The notes under the pieces are model-generated. The model ran no database searches. It saw only the letters and a program-made list of their open reading frames with translations, and was not told where the DNA came from. This document shows positions 12,286 to 24,277 of a DNA stretch of 64,000 bases, piece by piece (the first letter of the stretch is position 1; every line of letters begins with the position of its first letter). The stretch lies in contig NC_083341.1 in NCBI RefSeq assembly GCF_019175385.1, forward strand, positions 66,001,800 through 66,065,799, given 5' to 3'. The position numbers and the translations under genes were made by a program. The DNA is from Lycium barbarum. Taxonomy: Eukaryota > Streptophyta > Magnoliopsida > Solanales > Solanaceae.

Positions 12286-12559
12286 CAGAAATTGAACAGA
12301 TCCCAGATGGGACGGTTAAATTACGATTTCATGAACCCACACTTACTCTAGAAGATAATGAACATAATAGTGTTCGTTCTAGTTTACCTAGATCTGTGTC
12401 TTCTTGTCGATCTTATATATCTCCTATTCATTATATTGTGTAGTTTCCGTCAAGAGCATCTACTTCTCAAATTAGAGATACTAATTCTAATAGAATTAGC
12501 AATTTGAAAATTGACCAGGATAAAATTGTAATTGGTATTCAAGACCTAGAATTAACTGC
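12286..12559 (+). pseudogene. EPRV segment C: C-terminal movement-protein fragment
   Basis: Plus-strand match to the end of the movement-protein gene, starting head-to-head with segment B at about 12285 and interrupted at 12559 by a solo LTR. It contains several in-frame stops, for example TAG near 12442. The last five bases ACTGC are the target duplication of the LTR and recur at 13955-13959. Confidence 0.8.
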
Positions 12560-13954
12560 TGATGTGCCGTGAAATTACGGGATATTCGATGCTAATTTCT
12601 TAAGCTTTTGTAACTCTTCAAGCACTTTTGGTGTTACTTTTCGTGTATTTATGTCGTTTTGTAGGATAAGATGTCCGGAGAGCATAACAGAGCAAAATGG
12701 ACCAAAATGAAACAAAATAGAGCAAAACAAGCCAAAATAAAAGAAGCGTGTCCTGCGAGTCGCAGGTCACACATGCGAACCGCATGTTCTGCAGCAAGTT
12801 TGTACAGAGATTTTGGAAATTTGAAGAAATTGGATACAGCATCTGCGAGCATCACCTGCGAGACGCAGGTACCACCTGCGAGACGCATCCATGACTGCAT
12901 GTGCTGCAAGTCATCTCAGTACATTGCAAAACCTGCGAGAATTTTGTACAACCTGCGAATCGCAGGTTGAACATGCGATACAACCTGCGAGACGCACGTT
13001 ATGTACGCAGGGTATTTTTGTCCAGATTTTGTTCCCGTTTTGGCACTTCTATAAATAGAATGCTAGGGTTTGTAAAACTCATCTTTGGCCATTTCATACA
13101 AGTTTTGGAGACTAGGTTCCTACACCACACTTTAGGGTTGAAGATTTGAAGATTTGGTTAAGCATTTCTTAAACCTTTAATTCATTTCTTCAATTCTTTG
13201 CTTTGTATTGTATATATAAGTGTGTAGTATTTATTCTCTTCACTTGAATCTTGTTTATGGAAATATTCTATGATTAAAGTGTTGGATGAAACTCTTGTTT
13301 TGCTTATGTATTGAATGATTTTTATTGCTATTGAAGTGGGTCTTTGTTGATTTAATTAATCTTGTTCTTTAATGTTTCTTAAGGGATTAGCTAACCCTAA
13401 GACTCGCCCATTTACTTTGATTGAGCTCGGAAGAGGAAATCTAGGTTGGGAAAGATTAATTAACAAGAATTTAGGTCGTTAAACCCATCTAATAACTTGA
13501 GCTAGGAATAGGAAAGTTACTTGAGATTCAATTGGTTGTGCTTGATATCACACTCTAAGGCTTGGAAAAGCTTAGAGTGAAATTCATTGATTTGGTTGGA
13601 AGACTTTCAATGAGATTTTAGAAACCATTATCTATTAACATAAACCCGCTCTTAGTTGTAAAATCATAAAATACATTGGATCGTTACTTGAGAGTTTCTT
13701 GTATCCATGCTTGTAGTCATTGATCATTTTACTTGCTTTCTAGGTTAGTTTACATTTTCGCATTAGTTATAATTTTCTCAAAAACCAAAATATTATCTAT
13801 CGTTTGGCTTAGCTTGGTAAGTGAAAGTTCCTTACTTTCTTAATCGCCTAGTATATTGTTCCCTGTGGGATCGACCCTGACTCATAGTTGGGCAAATTAT
13901 ATTGCATACGACCGTGTACACTTTCTCTTTGAGGAGTGGATTTGGACGTTATCA
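12560..13954 (+). mobile_element. Solo LTR (1395 bp) in the EPRV
   Basis: Begins TGATGTGCCG and ends ACGTTATCA, flanked by the 5-bp target duplication ACTGC (12555-12559 and 13955-13959); removing it restores continuous viral sequence for a few bases. No internal region is present, so it is a solo LTR left by recombination. It has an array of CCTGCGA-N-TCGCAGG type palindromes at 12752-13000. The orientation and superfamily are not certain; the segment near the right end resembles LTRs of Tat/Ogre-type gypsy elements of Solanaceae. Confidence 0.85.
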
Positions 13955-14016
13955 ACTGCGTCTGATAAAACTTTGCATTTTGCAAATATTATATCTTTTG
14001 TGCCTTGGTTTATAGC
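13955..14016 (+). other. Scrambled EPRV junction with most of ORF2 deleted
   Basis: After the LTR target duplication, about 8 bases of ORF2 start are followed by an ORF2 piece (TGATAAAACTTTGC...), then by a piece that lies further upstream in the normal gene order (ATATCTTTTGTGCCTTGG), then by the coat-protein start. Order and spacing do not match copies B or E, so at least two deletions or template jumps occurred within about 60 bp. Confidence 0.7.
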
Positions 14017-15790
14017 AGAGGATGATGGATATTTATCTGATATTGATTATAAGGCTCGCATAGCATCAGATATTAATATAATTGATGAATACTATGCTGT
14101 TAAGCCTACTCAAAGGATGTACTATTATCCTTGACCAACTCCTCAAGATGTTTTATTAGAGGAACATGAGCATGTTATTTCCAACAGTTATTGTGGTAAG
14201 GAAATATATGAATGGAATATTGACGGTTATACTGAACGTCAGATTTATTGTACTATTCATAGGATGTTAATGTACAGCACTATCTACAAAGTCCACAAAA
14301 ATACTGAAAAACTTATTGCAGATATGATTATAGTTGGTTTCACTGGCCAATTAAAAGGTTGGTGGGATAATTATTTAACTCCAACACAACGTCATTCTAT
14401 TTTAACCGCTGTTAAGCAGGAGCCTGGCCATGAAGCACCTGTAGCTAATGCAGTTTATACACTGGTCATTAATATTGTTGAACATTTTTCAGGAAAATGG
14501 ACAGATAATAGTGAATCTATCTATACCATGCTTCAAAATCTTAGATGTAAGACCCTAACCTAATTTAGGAGGTATAAAGATGTTTTTCTTTGCAGGGTCA
14601 TGGAATTGCCAGAGAGTAATGACTCACTGGAAGTCCAAATTTATAGATGGACTCCCTCATCTTTTTGCAGAAAGAGTTAGAAAGGCTCTTAGAAAAGGGG
14701 ACAGAAGTATTAATTATGATTCTTATACTTATGGTAACCTAATTGGTACTTGTATGCAGGAAGGATTATCCATATGTAATGAAATTAGGCTTAACCAGCA
14801 AATCAAGTGTCATGGTCTTAATGAAAGACAACAATTAGGAGAATTTTGTGGACAGTTTGATATGGACGTTCCACAATCTTATAAGAAGCCTCATAGGCAT
14901 AAAAAGAAGCATAGAGACTCCCAACAATGGAAGGAGAAGCGCTTGCAGAAAAAAGCTAGGCGCAAAAAGACTTTCAAAGAAAGAAAGGATTTTATTAAAT
15001 CCAAAAACCCAAAAGTCTGTTATAAGTGTGGCAGAGTAGGTCATTTTTATAAAACTGTAAGGTTAAGGAGAAGATTAAAGCCCTTAACATAGATGATGAC
15101 CTTAGAGAATCTTTATATAAGATTTTATTAAATTCAGACCCAGAACTAGAGGATGATTCTGGTAAAGAGAGTGATAGTTCCTCCAACCCCTCTTCAGATG
15201 AAGATATTAGAGTGTTAAATGAAGAGAGTTATATCTCAACCAGTTCAGATGATGAATGTCAACCATGCCGAATAGGGCAACCTTGTGTCAAAATCAAGGA
15301 AGACGATGAATTTTATAAACTTGTTTCTCAATTTAGCGAAGCCAGTCTTCATGTTCTAGATGGTAATAACCTTGTTGACCTCCTTAAATATATTAAGGAT
15401 CCAAACCTTAGGTCCCAAATCATAGATCAAATAGGCTCAAAACAGCAGCCCCAAGATGAACCAACGGCTGTAGAAATTAGAGAACCTACAGGACCTTACA
15501 CTATGGCTGGAGTTAAGCAACACCTCCAAGAACCCCGGAATATCATAAGTACACCGGCAACCGCCAAAGATTTAGAAAGAGAGGTTCATAACCTTAAGCA
15601 AGAAATTTCCACCCTTAGGAGACACCAAACTACTCTAGATTATAGAGTCTCGCAACTTGAGGGAAAAGGAAAACAAGTCATAGAACCACCACCAGTTTAT
15701 AACTCTATAGAAGACCTGCCAGTTGATAACACTATAGCAACTGTTCCTATGGAGGAAGGAGAAAGTAGTGGTAACCCCAGTTCATGTTTT
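14017..15790 (+). pseudogene. EPRV segment C/D: coat protein region, broken
   Basis: Contains the full coat region missing from copy B: acidic start, KGWWDNYLT core (14354-14380), a middle part of about 170 codons, a Lys/Arg-rich block (about 14875-15000), zinc knuckle (15017-15055), acidic region, then coiled coil (about 15560-15660). Breaks: TGA near 14132, TAA at 14561-14563, a frame change near 14620, and loss of one base inside the knuckle (near 15052) that removes its last Cys from the frame. From 15212 a frame is open again through the acidic and coiled-coil parts into the protease. Confidence 0.85.
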
Positions 15791-17700
15791 TTGACAAAAT
15801 TGTATATCATTACTTCTTTCAAATTTTTTATAAAAATTACTCTTCTAATTGACTACAATTTCAAAAGAGAGTTTAATGCTCTAGCTGATAGCAGAGCAGA
15901 TTTAAGCTGTATTCAAGAAGGATTAATTCCTTCAAAATATTTTCAAAAAACTACTCATAGTTTAAGGTCTGCTAGTGGCCAAAAAATGGGTATTACTTAT
16001 AAATTACCCAATGCTTATATTTGCAAAGACAAAGTTTGTATTCCTGAAAACTTTGTACTGGTAAAAAATATTTCAAATCAAGTTATTTTGGGAACTCCAT
16101 TCATCCATAAATTATTTCCTATTCAATGGATGGATGATAAAGGTTTTGTAGGAACCTATGATGACAAACCCATTAAATTCGAGTATATAACTGAACCTTT
16201 TTCAAATATTTTAAATGAAATAAAAGATAGGTTGATGAATAAACATCAACAAATCAATTTTCTCAAATAGGAAATTTATACTCTTCAAATTGAAGATATT
16301 TTACAAAATCCTAAATTACAGGAAAAAATTGAGTTTATAAAAAATCAATTTTCTCTACAAATTTGTAGTGACCATCCTAATGTTTTTTGGGACAGGAAAA
16401 GACATATTGTCACTCTTCCATATGAAAAAACTTTTTCTGAAAATAATATTCCTACTAAAGCAAGACCATGCCAAATGAATTCCGAATATTTGGAATTGTG
16501 CAAAAATGAGATTTCTTCTCTCTTACAAAAAGGTCTTATAAGATCTTCGAAATCTCCATGGTCATGCACAGCCTTTTATGTTAATAAATATGCTGAACAG
16601 GAACGAGGAGTCCCAAGATTGGTGATAAATCATAAACCTCTTAATAAAGTTTTAAAATGGATTCGTTATCCAATTCCTAATAAAAAGGAATTATTAGACC
16701 GTCTTTATAATGCGATTATATTTTCTAAATTTGATTTAAAATCAAGTTATTGGCAAATCCAAATAGCCGAAGCCGATAAATATAAAACTGCTTTTAATGT
16801 TTCAATTGGACAATTTGAATGGAATGTTATGTCTTTTGGACTGAAGAATGCCCCTTCAGAATTTCAAAAAATTATGCATGATATTTTTATGGCTTATAGC
16901 AATTTTATCATTGTTTATATCGATGATATTTTGGTATTTTCAAATACTATTGAAATGCATTTTAAACATCTTGATATATTCAAGAAAATCATTATTCAAA
17001 ATGGTTTGGTTATATCTAAACCAAAAATATCTCTTTTTCAAACAAAAGTCAGATTTTTAGGTCATAATATTGAAAAGGGAAAATTATTCCTATTAATAGA
17101 AGTATAGAATTTGCTTCTAAACATCCTGATATTATTACTGATAAAACTCAACTTCAAAGATTTCTTGGAAGTTTAAATTATATTTCACCATTTTATAAAG
17201 ATTTGGCCCAAGACACATCTATTTTATATGATAGATTAAAAAAGATTCCAAAACCATGGACTGATGCTCACACGCAAGCAGTTCGAAAAATCAATGGGAA
17301 AGTTAATAATCTTCCTTGTCTTACTTTAGCCAATCCTAGCTGGCAAAAAATTATACAAACTGATGCCTCTGATATTGGCTATGGAGGAATACTCAAACAG
17401 CTTTCTCCAAATGATAAACAAGAATATTTAGTCCAGTTTTAATCTAGCAAATGGAATAATAGTCAAAAGAATTATGCTACTGTAGCAAAAGAAATTCTTG
17501 CTATAGTTAAATGTGTTCTTAAATTTCAAGGTGATTTATATAATTAAAAGTTTTTTTTTATGTTTAATAAAGATTGCAAACATGATGTTTCCAGACAAAT
17601 GTTTGCCAGATGGCAAGCTCTTTTAGCACCATTTGATTTCGAAATTCATTATAAAAAGGGATCAGATAATAGTCTCCCTGATTTTCTCACTAGAGAATAA
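15791..17700 (+). pseudogene. EPRV segment C/D: protease - reverse transcriptase - RNase H, broken
   Basis: The protease active site is changed from DSG to DSR (15887-15895), which should inactivate it. A stop TAG at 16268-16270 ends the upstream frame. The reverse transcriptase is open at 16475-17107 with YIDD at about 16915-16926, then a one-base loss near 17083 shifts the frame. RNase H (17203 onward) has a stop near 17440 and a deletion near 17550. The frame ends at a premature TAA (17698-17700), two codons before the position of the normal stop. Non-functional. Confidence 0.9.
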
Positions 17701-17734
17701 TTAAGTTTATAACTGTCATTTTCTCATTTGCAGG

Positions 17735-18650
17735 ATGAGACCCACATTGACGCCTCCCTCTAATAAAGGAAGGGGAAGAGGACAAAAAGGAATGGGCAGA
17801 GGCATTGTTCTTGCCCAAATGGGTAACAAAAGGCTAATAGCCGATAATATTGCAGAAATTTCTGGTAATACCCAGAAACAAATCACTTATGCTGAATATC
17901 TTGCTTTTATAGAAGCACAGAAAAAAGGGGATAATATGCCTCCATCATATCCCAGTGCTCTCGTAGTTGATGATAATGACGACACTGATTCATACGAAGA
18001 AAATACTCATCGAGAGTTAATAATTCTCCTTGAGAATGATGATCTCCATTGGAAAGATGAACCTTGAAAAATAATTCAAAGGTATTTTGATACAGCGTCA
18101 TACGCTACTCCGACTTATAAATATCGGATGAATTATGAAATGATCCTTTCATATACAGGGTCAGCTGAATTCTAGCATTTTTATCCTGCTAATACCAAAA
18201 AAGTTTATAACTTTTCAAAAATTATTATAAAAAAGATCTTTTCTCCAAATGAATGGGGAATAAGTCCATTAAAGGATAGGGATTATATCCATCCTGAACA
18301 AAAGGTCCCGTTAAATTTAATTATTGGGATTATGTTGAAAGCTTTAATAAAGCTTTTTTATATGAGAATCCTCATAGGAAACACTCATGGTTTATAAAAA
18401 TCTGTGCCAATGTTTATAAACAGGGCATTCCTAATTGGTTTTTATCAATGGTGGATCCATTATGGTCCAACGGTCAAATCTTTACCAGAACCCTTCAAGA
18501 GTTTGTTTATATACTGAATGGGTTGATGTTTCTCCAAAAATTATTGATTTGGAAAATAATATTACTTTCTCTGAAGAAATTTCTAATATGTATTTCTTCA
18601 TAGAATTTTCTATTCCATGGATTATGAAATGGTCCGTTGAAGTAGGTTAT
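17735..18650 (+). pseudogene. EPRV segment D: last ORF, 5' part (split by gypsy insertion)
   Basis: ATG 17735 starts the same Gly/Arg-rich protein as at 4600 and 7640. A TGA at 18065-18067 replaces Trp, and further stops and a small indel near 18308 follow. Homology runs without a gap to 18650, where the 9.9-kb gypsy element sits; the gene resumes at 28554-29062. Joining is proved by the GTTAT duplication and by the uninterrupted sequence in copy B. Confidence 0.85.
18646..18650 (+). repeat. Target-site duplication GTTAT (left)
   Basis: GTTAT directly precedes the 5' LTR and recurs at 28554-28558 after the 3' LTR. Copy B of the virus has one copy of this stretch at the matching place (6728-6738, minus), as expected for a pre-insertion site. 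Confidence 0.95.
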
Positions 18651-18784
18651 TGTTACACCTCGGAAGTTTTCCCGTACTGGTATGATGACTGTATGGTGTT
18701 TCACTAAGTCGGGAATGGCTGATTATGAAATCTCGGAAAAATAATAAAGTTGCAGAGAAATTCACTGCCAGTGGTCGTATATGG

Positions 18785-19050
18785 CACTATACGGACCGTA
18801 TAGTGGTTTACGGACCGTATAGTGCACTCGTCCTTCAACCTGCCAAAAATCTCAACTTTCTGGAAATTGTTGAATATGGTTAAATACGACCCAGTTTACG
18901 GCCCGTAAACTGGTTTACGGACCGTAAACCAGGTCGTAAACTGCCCTGTCCACCAGCCAAACTCTCTGCTTTTGGAGAATGCTTAAATACGTTCACTGGG
19001 ACAGACCGTAAATCAGAATACGGTCCGTAAACTGCACATTACGGTCACTG
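18785..19050 (+). promoter_or_regulatory. Array of short palindromes in the U3-side of the LTR
   Basis: Perfect inverted repeats with a single central base: CACTATACGG/CCGTATAGTG (18785-18794, 18796-18805), CCAGTTTACGG/CCGTAAACTGG (18891-18901, 18903-18913) and GGTTTACGG/CCGTAAACC (18912-18920, 18922-18930), plus single and half sites to about 19050. All share the core TACGG-N-CCGTA. The array is repeated in the 3' LTR (26330-26590) and in the related solo LTR (35700-35990, minus). It could be a binding site for a dimeric protein or a source of RNA hairpins. Confidence 0.7.
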
Positions 19051-20548
19051 TTCATCCCGAAAGAAACTCATTAAACATTAGCTTTTGAGTTATTAAAAGG
19101 AACTTAGGCCTCATTTTATTTCATTCATTATTCATGCAACTCAGGAGACCTCTAGAACTTTCCAAATATTTTCTCCACAAGAATTCAAGAGAATCACAAG
19201 GAACATCAAGATCAACACCACCAAGCTTATGAAATCAAGTGTAAGAACACCATAAAAAATCATCCAGGTCAAGAAATCCCACCAAGGGTGGAACTAGGGT
19301 TTTAGCTAAGTGAAGAATCTCAACTTAAGGATTGTTCAACCTTCATCCAAGGTAATTTTTATGATTATTCCATATTGTTTGGAGTATTGGAAAGCATAGA
19401 CACTTGAAATGTAGAAGAACATAGAAATGGGTTATTAGTGAGTGAATAGTGGAATTGAACTATGAATATTGAAGTGTCGTGAATACAAATACGTTATAAA
19501 TGATGTTTATATCATGAAACAAGCATTAAATGCATGAAAACACAAGGATAAGCTAGAGGTAGGAATAAGGGGAAATTGGGGAAAATGGTGGATTTTGCCA
19601 ATTGTATGTAAATGACGAATGTTGAGTACGATATTGAGAGTAGTATCATAAATGTTGGGAGTGATATGAAACATGAGAAAAATGGAATGAACGATGGAAG
19701 CGCTGTACGACTTTTCCTAGAAATTGCGATACGTTCTTGTAGTTGGTCTATTAATGTTGATATGAATTCTTTATGAAGGTAACGACGCGATATTGAAGGA
19801 GAATGAGTGAGCGATATCTTAGCTAAACGACCAAGGTATGTGAGGCTAGTCCCTTCTTCCTGATGGCATGAATCTTGTAGCACGAAATTCCTATTCTCTT
19901 CATGAGTTCTTATAGTCCGAAAGGCTAAGAGTCTAACTCCTTAATGTCTATATAAGATGAGGAATACGATATGATGATGCTAGTATAATAATGATGTTAA
20001 TTATCGCTTACACTCACCTTATGTACTAGTTCCTTCAAGGTGAGGCAGAGTATCAATAGTTATTCCATAATGGAATCGGGGGATCACGACCTTACGTCAC
20101 CCCGATAGAATAAAGTTGATCTTGAGCCTTATGCATGTATTACAATGAGATAAGTATTTTATGATGAGTATATTATTATTATGAGCATTTTATGATAAGT
20201 ATGACATGAGCATTTCACACCGTGCCTAGTTGGCCGGGCAGTCACCGCCAAGACGGGCAGCTATACGGATACACCATGACCTTCGGGCGTGGGCAGACAC
20301 CACTAGTGGGCGGCATGAGATGGTACCCCGGACGCGGGAGGCCTGGACGCGGGCTAATAATATTGATTATCACACCGTTCCGACATGGACGGGCAGCTTG
20401 CATATGATGCATACATGTTATGAGGATGAGTATGAGTAAGATGGCACGCATGATTTCCTTTATGATTATCAGACAGATCCAGATATTTCACGTTGATGTT
20501 ATCACTATGTTGTTGATGTTTTCTTTCATTGTTTATGCTTCTCATACT

Positions 20549-20585
20549 CAGTACAACATTCGTACTGACGTCCTTTCTTCGGACG
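20549..20585 (+). promoter_or_regulatory. Double hairpin in gypsy LTR (family 2)
   Basis: CAGTAC/GTACTG (20549-20554, 20562-20567; loop AACATTC), one base, then CGTCC/GGACG (20569-20573, 20581-20585; loop TTTCTTC). It lies 422 nt before the LTR end, the same place as the structure at 1952-1990, whose second stem is made of C/G runs instead. Confidence 0.6.
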
Positions 20586-21011
20586 CTGTGTTCATGCCCA
20601 CAGGTAGACAGGGAGGAGAGCTTGGCCCAGATCCTCAGTAGCAGTCAGCTGGTTGAAAGCACTCCATTGTCCGGAGGTGCTTAGGATTATCCTTTTGGTA
20701 TATATATGTATATTTTTGGGCACGACGGAGTCTTGTTCCGTCCATGAATATACAGTATGTTAGTAGAGGCTCGTAGATACGCAGTGTGGGTTAGATGGTC
20801 TCACAAGACGTTTTCATATGCATGTTTATATTTGATGGCCGAAAGGCAATTGTATATAAAGTATTTATGTTTGTTTAATTATGATTATCCTACAACTGGT
20901 ATGTAAATTGATAAAAGAATATTAAATGAGCAAGATAAGTAGTAGAGTGAGCGGTGCTCGGTAACTAGCTCCGGGTACCCGTCGCGGCCCCTAGTTGGGT
21001 CGTGACAGAAG

Positions 21012-21025
21012 TGGTATCAGAGCAG
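21012..21025 (+). promoter_or_regulatory. Primer-binding site of the gypsy element
   Basis: TGGTATCAGAGCAG begins 4 nt after the LTR end and matches the 3' end of plant initiator tRNA-Met over its first 12 bases. It primes minus-strand cDNA. Confidence 0.9.
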
Positions 21026-21199
21026 TTCGTCCTAGGAAGTGTCTACGAGCCGTGTCTAGTAGAGTCTTGTTTATGGTGTGTTGCGCGCCACGCTAATAAA
21101 CAAGAGGCTACAGGGCATTTAGGAAAATGACCATCCTTCTTCTCATGAAATCGTGCGATAGAGCCATGCTTAGGATTATGTTGTTCCTAAAAGTGCGTT

Positions 21200-24100
21200 A
21201 TGGTTTCAGAAAATGCCGCCAAAGGGAAAAGCTACAGCTGCCCAGAAGGACAAAGCTACGACATGTGGCAGGCGGAAAGAGAGCCTCCGGCAAATGTAGA
21301 GGAAAGCGAATCGCAAAGTGAGGTCGCGCCCAATGTAGAAGAGCAGGGAGGAGCCTCAGCTCCGATTCCTCCACCGGGTGCTTCGGGTCAACAAGTGTCC
21401 GAGGCCATCCATTTATTGACACAATTGGTTGCCGCTCAGGCACAACGACAGGATGCGGGTCCAAGGGATCGTTCAGCTAGCACGAGAGCCCGTGACTTTA
21501 TGGCCTTAAATCCTCCAGAATTCTTTGGGTCAAAGCCAGATAAAGATCCGCAAAATTTTATCGATGAGATGTTGAGGACTTTAGAGATTATCCATGCTTC
21601 CGAGATCGAATCCGTGGAGTTGGCTTCTTATAGACTCCGCGATGTGGCGGTGTTATGGTATAAGAATTGGGTGATAACAAGAGGAGAAAATGTTCCACCT
21701 CCCGTGTGGCAAGAGTTTGTAGATGCCTTTATTCGTCACTACTTGCCACCCGAAGTCCGCCGAGCTAGAGCGGACAAGTTCCTGAATTTAAAGCAAAGGG
21801 GTATGAGTGCCCGAGAGTATAGCATGCAATTCAACTCATTGGCTCGATATGCTCCGACTATGGTGGCCGACATGGGAGACAGAATCTATAGATTTGTGAG
21901 TGGTCTGGGGCCACATTTGTACAGAGATTGTTTGACGGCCTCCTTGCAAGACGGGATGGATATTTCCCGGATACAGGCCCATGCTCAGAATCTCGAGGAA
22001 CGACAACGACAGCAAAGAAGTTATCGTGATGGTGACAGAAGACAAGGTAAGAGGGCTAGGTCTATGGGAGAGAACAGTGAGTATAGAGAGGGATCGATAC
22101 AGACACATTCCAGGCACTCAGGTCAATCCGCGACTAGTGCGCCTCCCAAATTCTTAGACGGAAGGTTCGATCGCTCTTTCCAGTCAGGGCAGGGTCAGAG
22201 TTCGAGGGCCCCAAGTTCTCAGTATCAGGGAGATTTTAGTCAGAGGAGGCCTCCAGTACCGCGGTGTAGCCAGTGTGGCAAATTACATTCCGGACGGTGT
22301 CGTCAGGGTTCGGATGCTTGTTATGCTTGCGGGCAAGTTGGTCACATGATGAGAGATTGCCCCTCAGCAAGAGATAGAGTGGGGACTCAGCCTACAGGTT
22401 CAGCAGCGGGTTCTTCTTCAGCACGCCCGACAGCCCAGACCCCTCAGACTACAGCATGGAGAGGCAGAGGTAGAGGGGGAGCATCTACTTCAGGTGTTGT
22501 TCAGCCCCGTGTGTATGCTTTAGCGGGGCGACAGGATCTTGAGTCTTCCCCAGACGTTGTCACAGGTACCTTAACTCTATTTTTCCGTGATGAATATGCT
22601 CTGATTGATCCGGGTTCTACCTTCTCATATATTACTCTGTATATTGCTGATTGTGTTGGGGTGAGACCCGAGCCAATTAAACCTTTCGAAGTATTCACTT
22701 CGGTCGGTGATCCTGTAATAGCGAGGCAAGTATATAAGAACTGTGTAGTCATTATACGTGATCGTCAGACAAAGGCTGATTTGATTGAACTTGAGATGAT
22801 AGATTTTGACGTAATTATGGGTATGGACTGGTTGGCGTCATGCTATACTAATGTTTGTTGCCGGACAAAGGTAGTTCGATTCAAATTTCCGGGAGAGCCC
22901 ATACTCGAGTGGAAGGGTAATACAGTTTCCCCAAAGGGTAGGTTTATTTCCTACCTTAAGGCGAGAAAGATGATAGCCAAGGGTTATGTTTGTCATCTAG
23001 TTCGGGTTCATAACACGGAAGTGGAAGTGCCAGCTTTCCAGTCTGTCCCGGTAGTGAATGAATTCCCAGATGTGTTTCCCAACGAGTTACCAGGCCTTCC
23101 TCCAGAAAGGGAAATCAATTTTGCTATTGATGTAGTACCCAACACCGAGCCTATTTCTATTCCTCCCTATCGAATGGCTCCAGCAGAGTTGAAAGAGCTA
23201 AAGGCACAGTTGAAAGACTTACTCAAGAAGGGTTTTATTAGACACAGTTCATCACCGTGGGGAGCACCGGTCTTGTTCGTGCGAAAGAAAGATGGGTCGC
23301 TACGAATGTGTATCGATTATAGACAGTTGAACAAGGTGACTGTGAAGAACAGATATCCCCTTCCCAAAATCGACGACTTGTTCGATCAATTACAAGGTGC
23401 TAAGTGGTTTTCTAAGATAGACCTAAGATCGGGTTATCATCAAGTGAGGATCAGAGAAGAAGACATGCCCAAGACAGCCATCAGAACGAGGTACGGCCAT
23501 TACGAGTTCCGAGTAATGTCGTTTGGGTTGACGAATGCCCCGGCAGTGTTCATGAATTTGATGAATAATGTGTTCAGGCCGTTCTTAGACCTTTTTGTGA
23601 TAGTGTTTATCGACGATATCCTGGTATATTCTCGCACAGAGTCAGAACATGCAGATCATCTAAGAATTGTTCTTAGCGTTCTTCGAGATCGGGAATTGTA
23701 TGCAAAGTTTTCGAAGTGCGAGTTTTGGCTAAAATCCGTGGCATTTCTAGGTCATGTTATTTCAGATGATGGTATCCGAGTCGACACTCAGAAAATAGAA
23801 GCTGTGAAGACTTGGCCAAGGCCTACGACACCTACAGAAGTTCGTAGTTTTCTTGGGTTAGCAGGGTATTACAGGAGATTTGTAGAGGGTTTCTCATCTA
23901 TTTCAGCCCCATTGACGAAGTTAACTCAGAAGTTGGATAAATTCCAGTGGAATGATGCCTGTGAGCGTAGTTTCCAAGAGTTGAAAAACAGGTTGACCTC
24001 AGCGCCAGTGCTAACACTTCCAGAATGGTCCGATGGCTATGTCGTATATTGTGATGCCTCCGGTGTGGGAAAAGGATGCCTATTAATACAGCATGGGAGA

Positions 24101-24277
24101 GTCATTGCATATGCCTCGAGACAGTTGCGAAGGCATGAACAGAATTATCCGACTCATGATCTCGAATTGGCCGCGGTTATCCACGCCTTAAAAATATGGA
24201 GGCACTACTTGTATGGTGTACGTGTTGACATCTATACGGATCACAAAAGCCTCCAATATATTTTCAAACAGAAGTAG
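21200..24277 (+). CDS. Gag-pol polyprotein, N-terminal 1025 codons (GAG, PR, RT, RNase H)
   Basis: Residues about 90-280: retrotransposon GAG. Zinc knuckle [14 protein letters not shown] at 374-387, preceded by another Cys-rich CX2C stretch. Aspartic protease site LIDPGST at 468-474. Reverse transcriptase with FIDD at 803-806. RNase H with DAS near 952-954, ending at TDHKSLQYI. The frame is ended by TAG (24275-24277) where related elements normally have a sense codon; translation would otherwise continue into the next piece. The start is uncertain: ATG 21200 gives the open frame, but ATG 21213, in another frame, begins a MPPKGK-like start common in this clade, so a small indel may lie between them and about residue 35. 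Expression would need stop read-through. Confidence 0.88.
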   Translation: MVSENAAKGKSYSCPEGQSYDMWQAEREPPANVEESESQSEVAPNVEEQGGASAPIPPPGASGQQVSEAIHLLTQLVAAQAQRQDAGPRDRSASTRARDFMALNPPEFFGSKPDKDPQNFIDEMLRTLEIIHASEIESVELASYRLRDVAVLWYKNWVITRGENVPPPVWQEFVDAFIRHYLPPEVRRARADKFLNLKQRGMSAREYSMQFNSLARYAPTMVADMGDRIYRFVSGLGPHLYRDCLTASLQDGMDISRIQAHAQNLEERQRQQRSYRDGDRRQGKRARSMGENSEYREGSIQTHSRHSGQSATSAPPKFLDGRFDRSFQSGQGQSSRAPSSQYQGDFSQRRPPVPRCSQCGKLHSGRCRQGSDACYACGQVGHMMRDCPSARDRVGTQPTGSAAGSSSARPTAQTPQTTAWRGRGRGGASTSGVVQPRVYALAGRQDLESSPDVVTGTLTLFFRDEYALIDPGSTFSYITLYIADCVGVRPEPIKPFEVFTSVGDPVIARQVYKNCVVIIRDRQTKADLIELEMIDFDVIMGMDWLASCYTNVCCRTKVVRFKFPGEPILEWKGNTVSPKGRFISYLKARKMIAKGYVCHLVRVHNTEVEVPAFQSVPVVNEFPDVFPNELPGLPPEREINFAIDVVPNTEPISIPPYRMAPAELKELKAQLKDLLKKGFIRHSSSPWGAPVLFVRKKDGSLRMCIDYRQLNKVTVKNRYPLPKIDDLFDQLQGAKWFSKIDLRSGYHQVRIREEDMPKTAIRTRYGHYEFRVMSFGLTNAPAVFMNLMNNVFRPFLDLFVIVFIDDILVYSRTESEHADHLRIVLSVLRDRELYAKFSKCEFWLKSVAFLGHVISDDGIRVDTQKIEAVKTWPRPTTPTEVRSFLGLAGYYRRFVEGFSSISAPLTKLTQKLDKFQWNDACERSFQELKNRLTSAPVLTLPEWSDGYVVYCDASGVGKGCLLIQHGRVIAYASRQLRRHEQNYPTHDLELAAVIHALKIWRHYLYGVRVDIYTDHKSLQYIFKQK

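Larger units (their letters stand above)
18651..21007 (+). repeat. 5' LTR of the gypsy element
   Basis: Starts TGTTACACC, ends GGGTCGTGACA. It contains an array of palindromes of the type TTTACGG-N-CCGTAAA at 18785-19050 and a double hairpin at 20549-20585. Short chance frames are not conserved with any family. No transcription start can be fixed. Confidence 0.93.

Noticed and set aside
18785..19050. CRISPR-like array
   Set aside because: Units are palindromes of varying length without regular spacers, inside a plant retrotransposon LTR.
20161..20220. Imperfect TATGAT/ATGAGTAT repeats as a separate tandem repeat feature
   Set aside because: Short, irregular and simply part of AT-rich LTR sequence.
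19512..20641. Frames of 60-123 codons repeated identically at 27057-28186
   Set aside because: Both sets are in the two LTRs of the gypsy element; the repetition comes from LTR identity, not from gene conservation.
21213..21305. Alternative gag start ATG 21213 (MPPKGK-type)
   Set aside because: It looks like the start used by related elements but stops after about 30 codons in this copy; kept only as a hint of a small indel.
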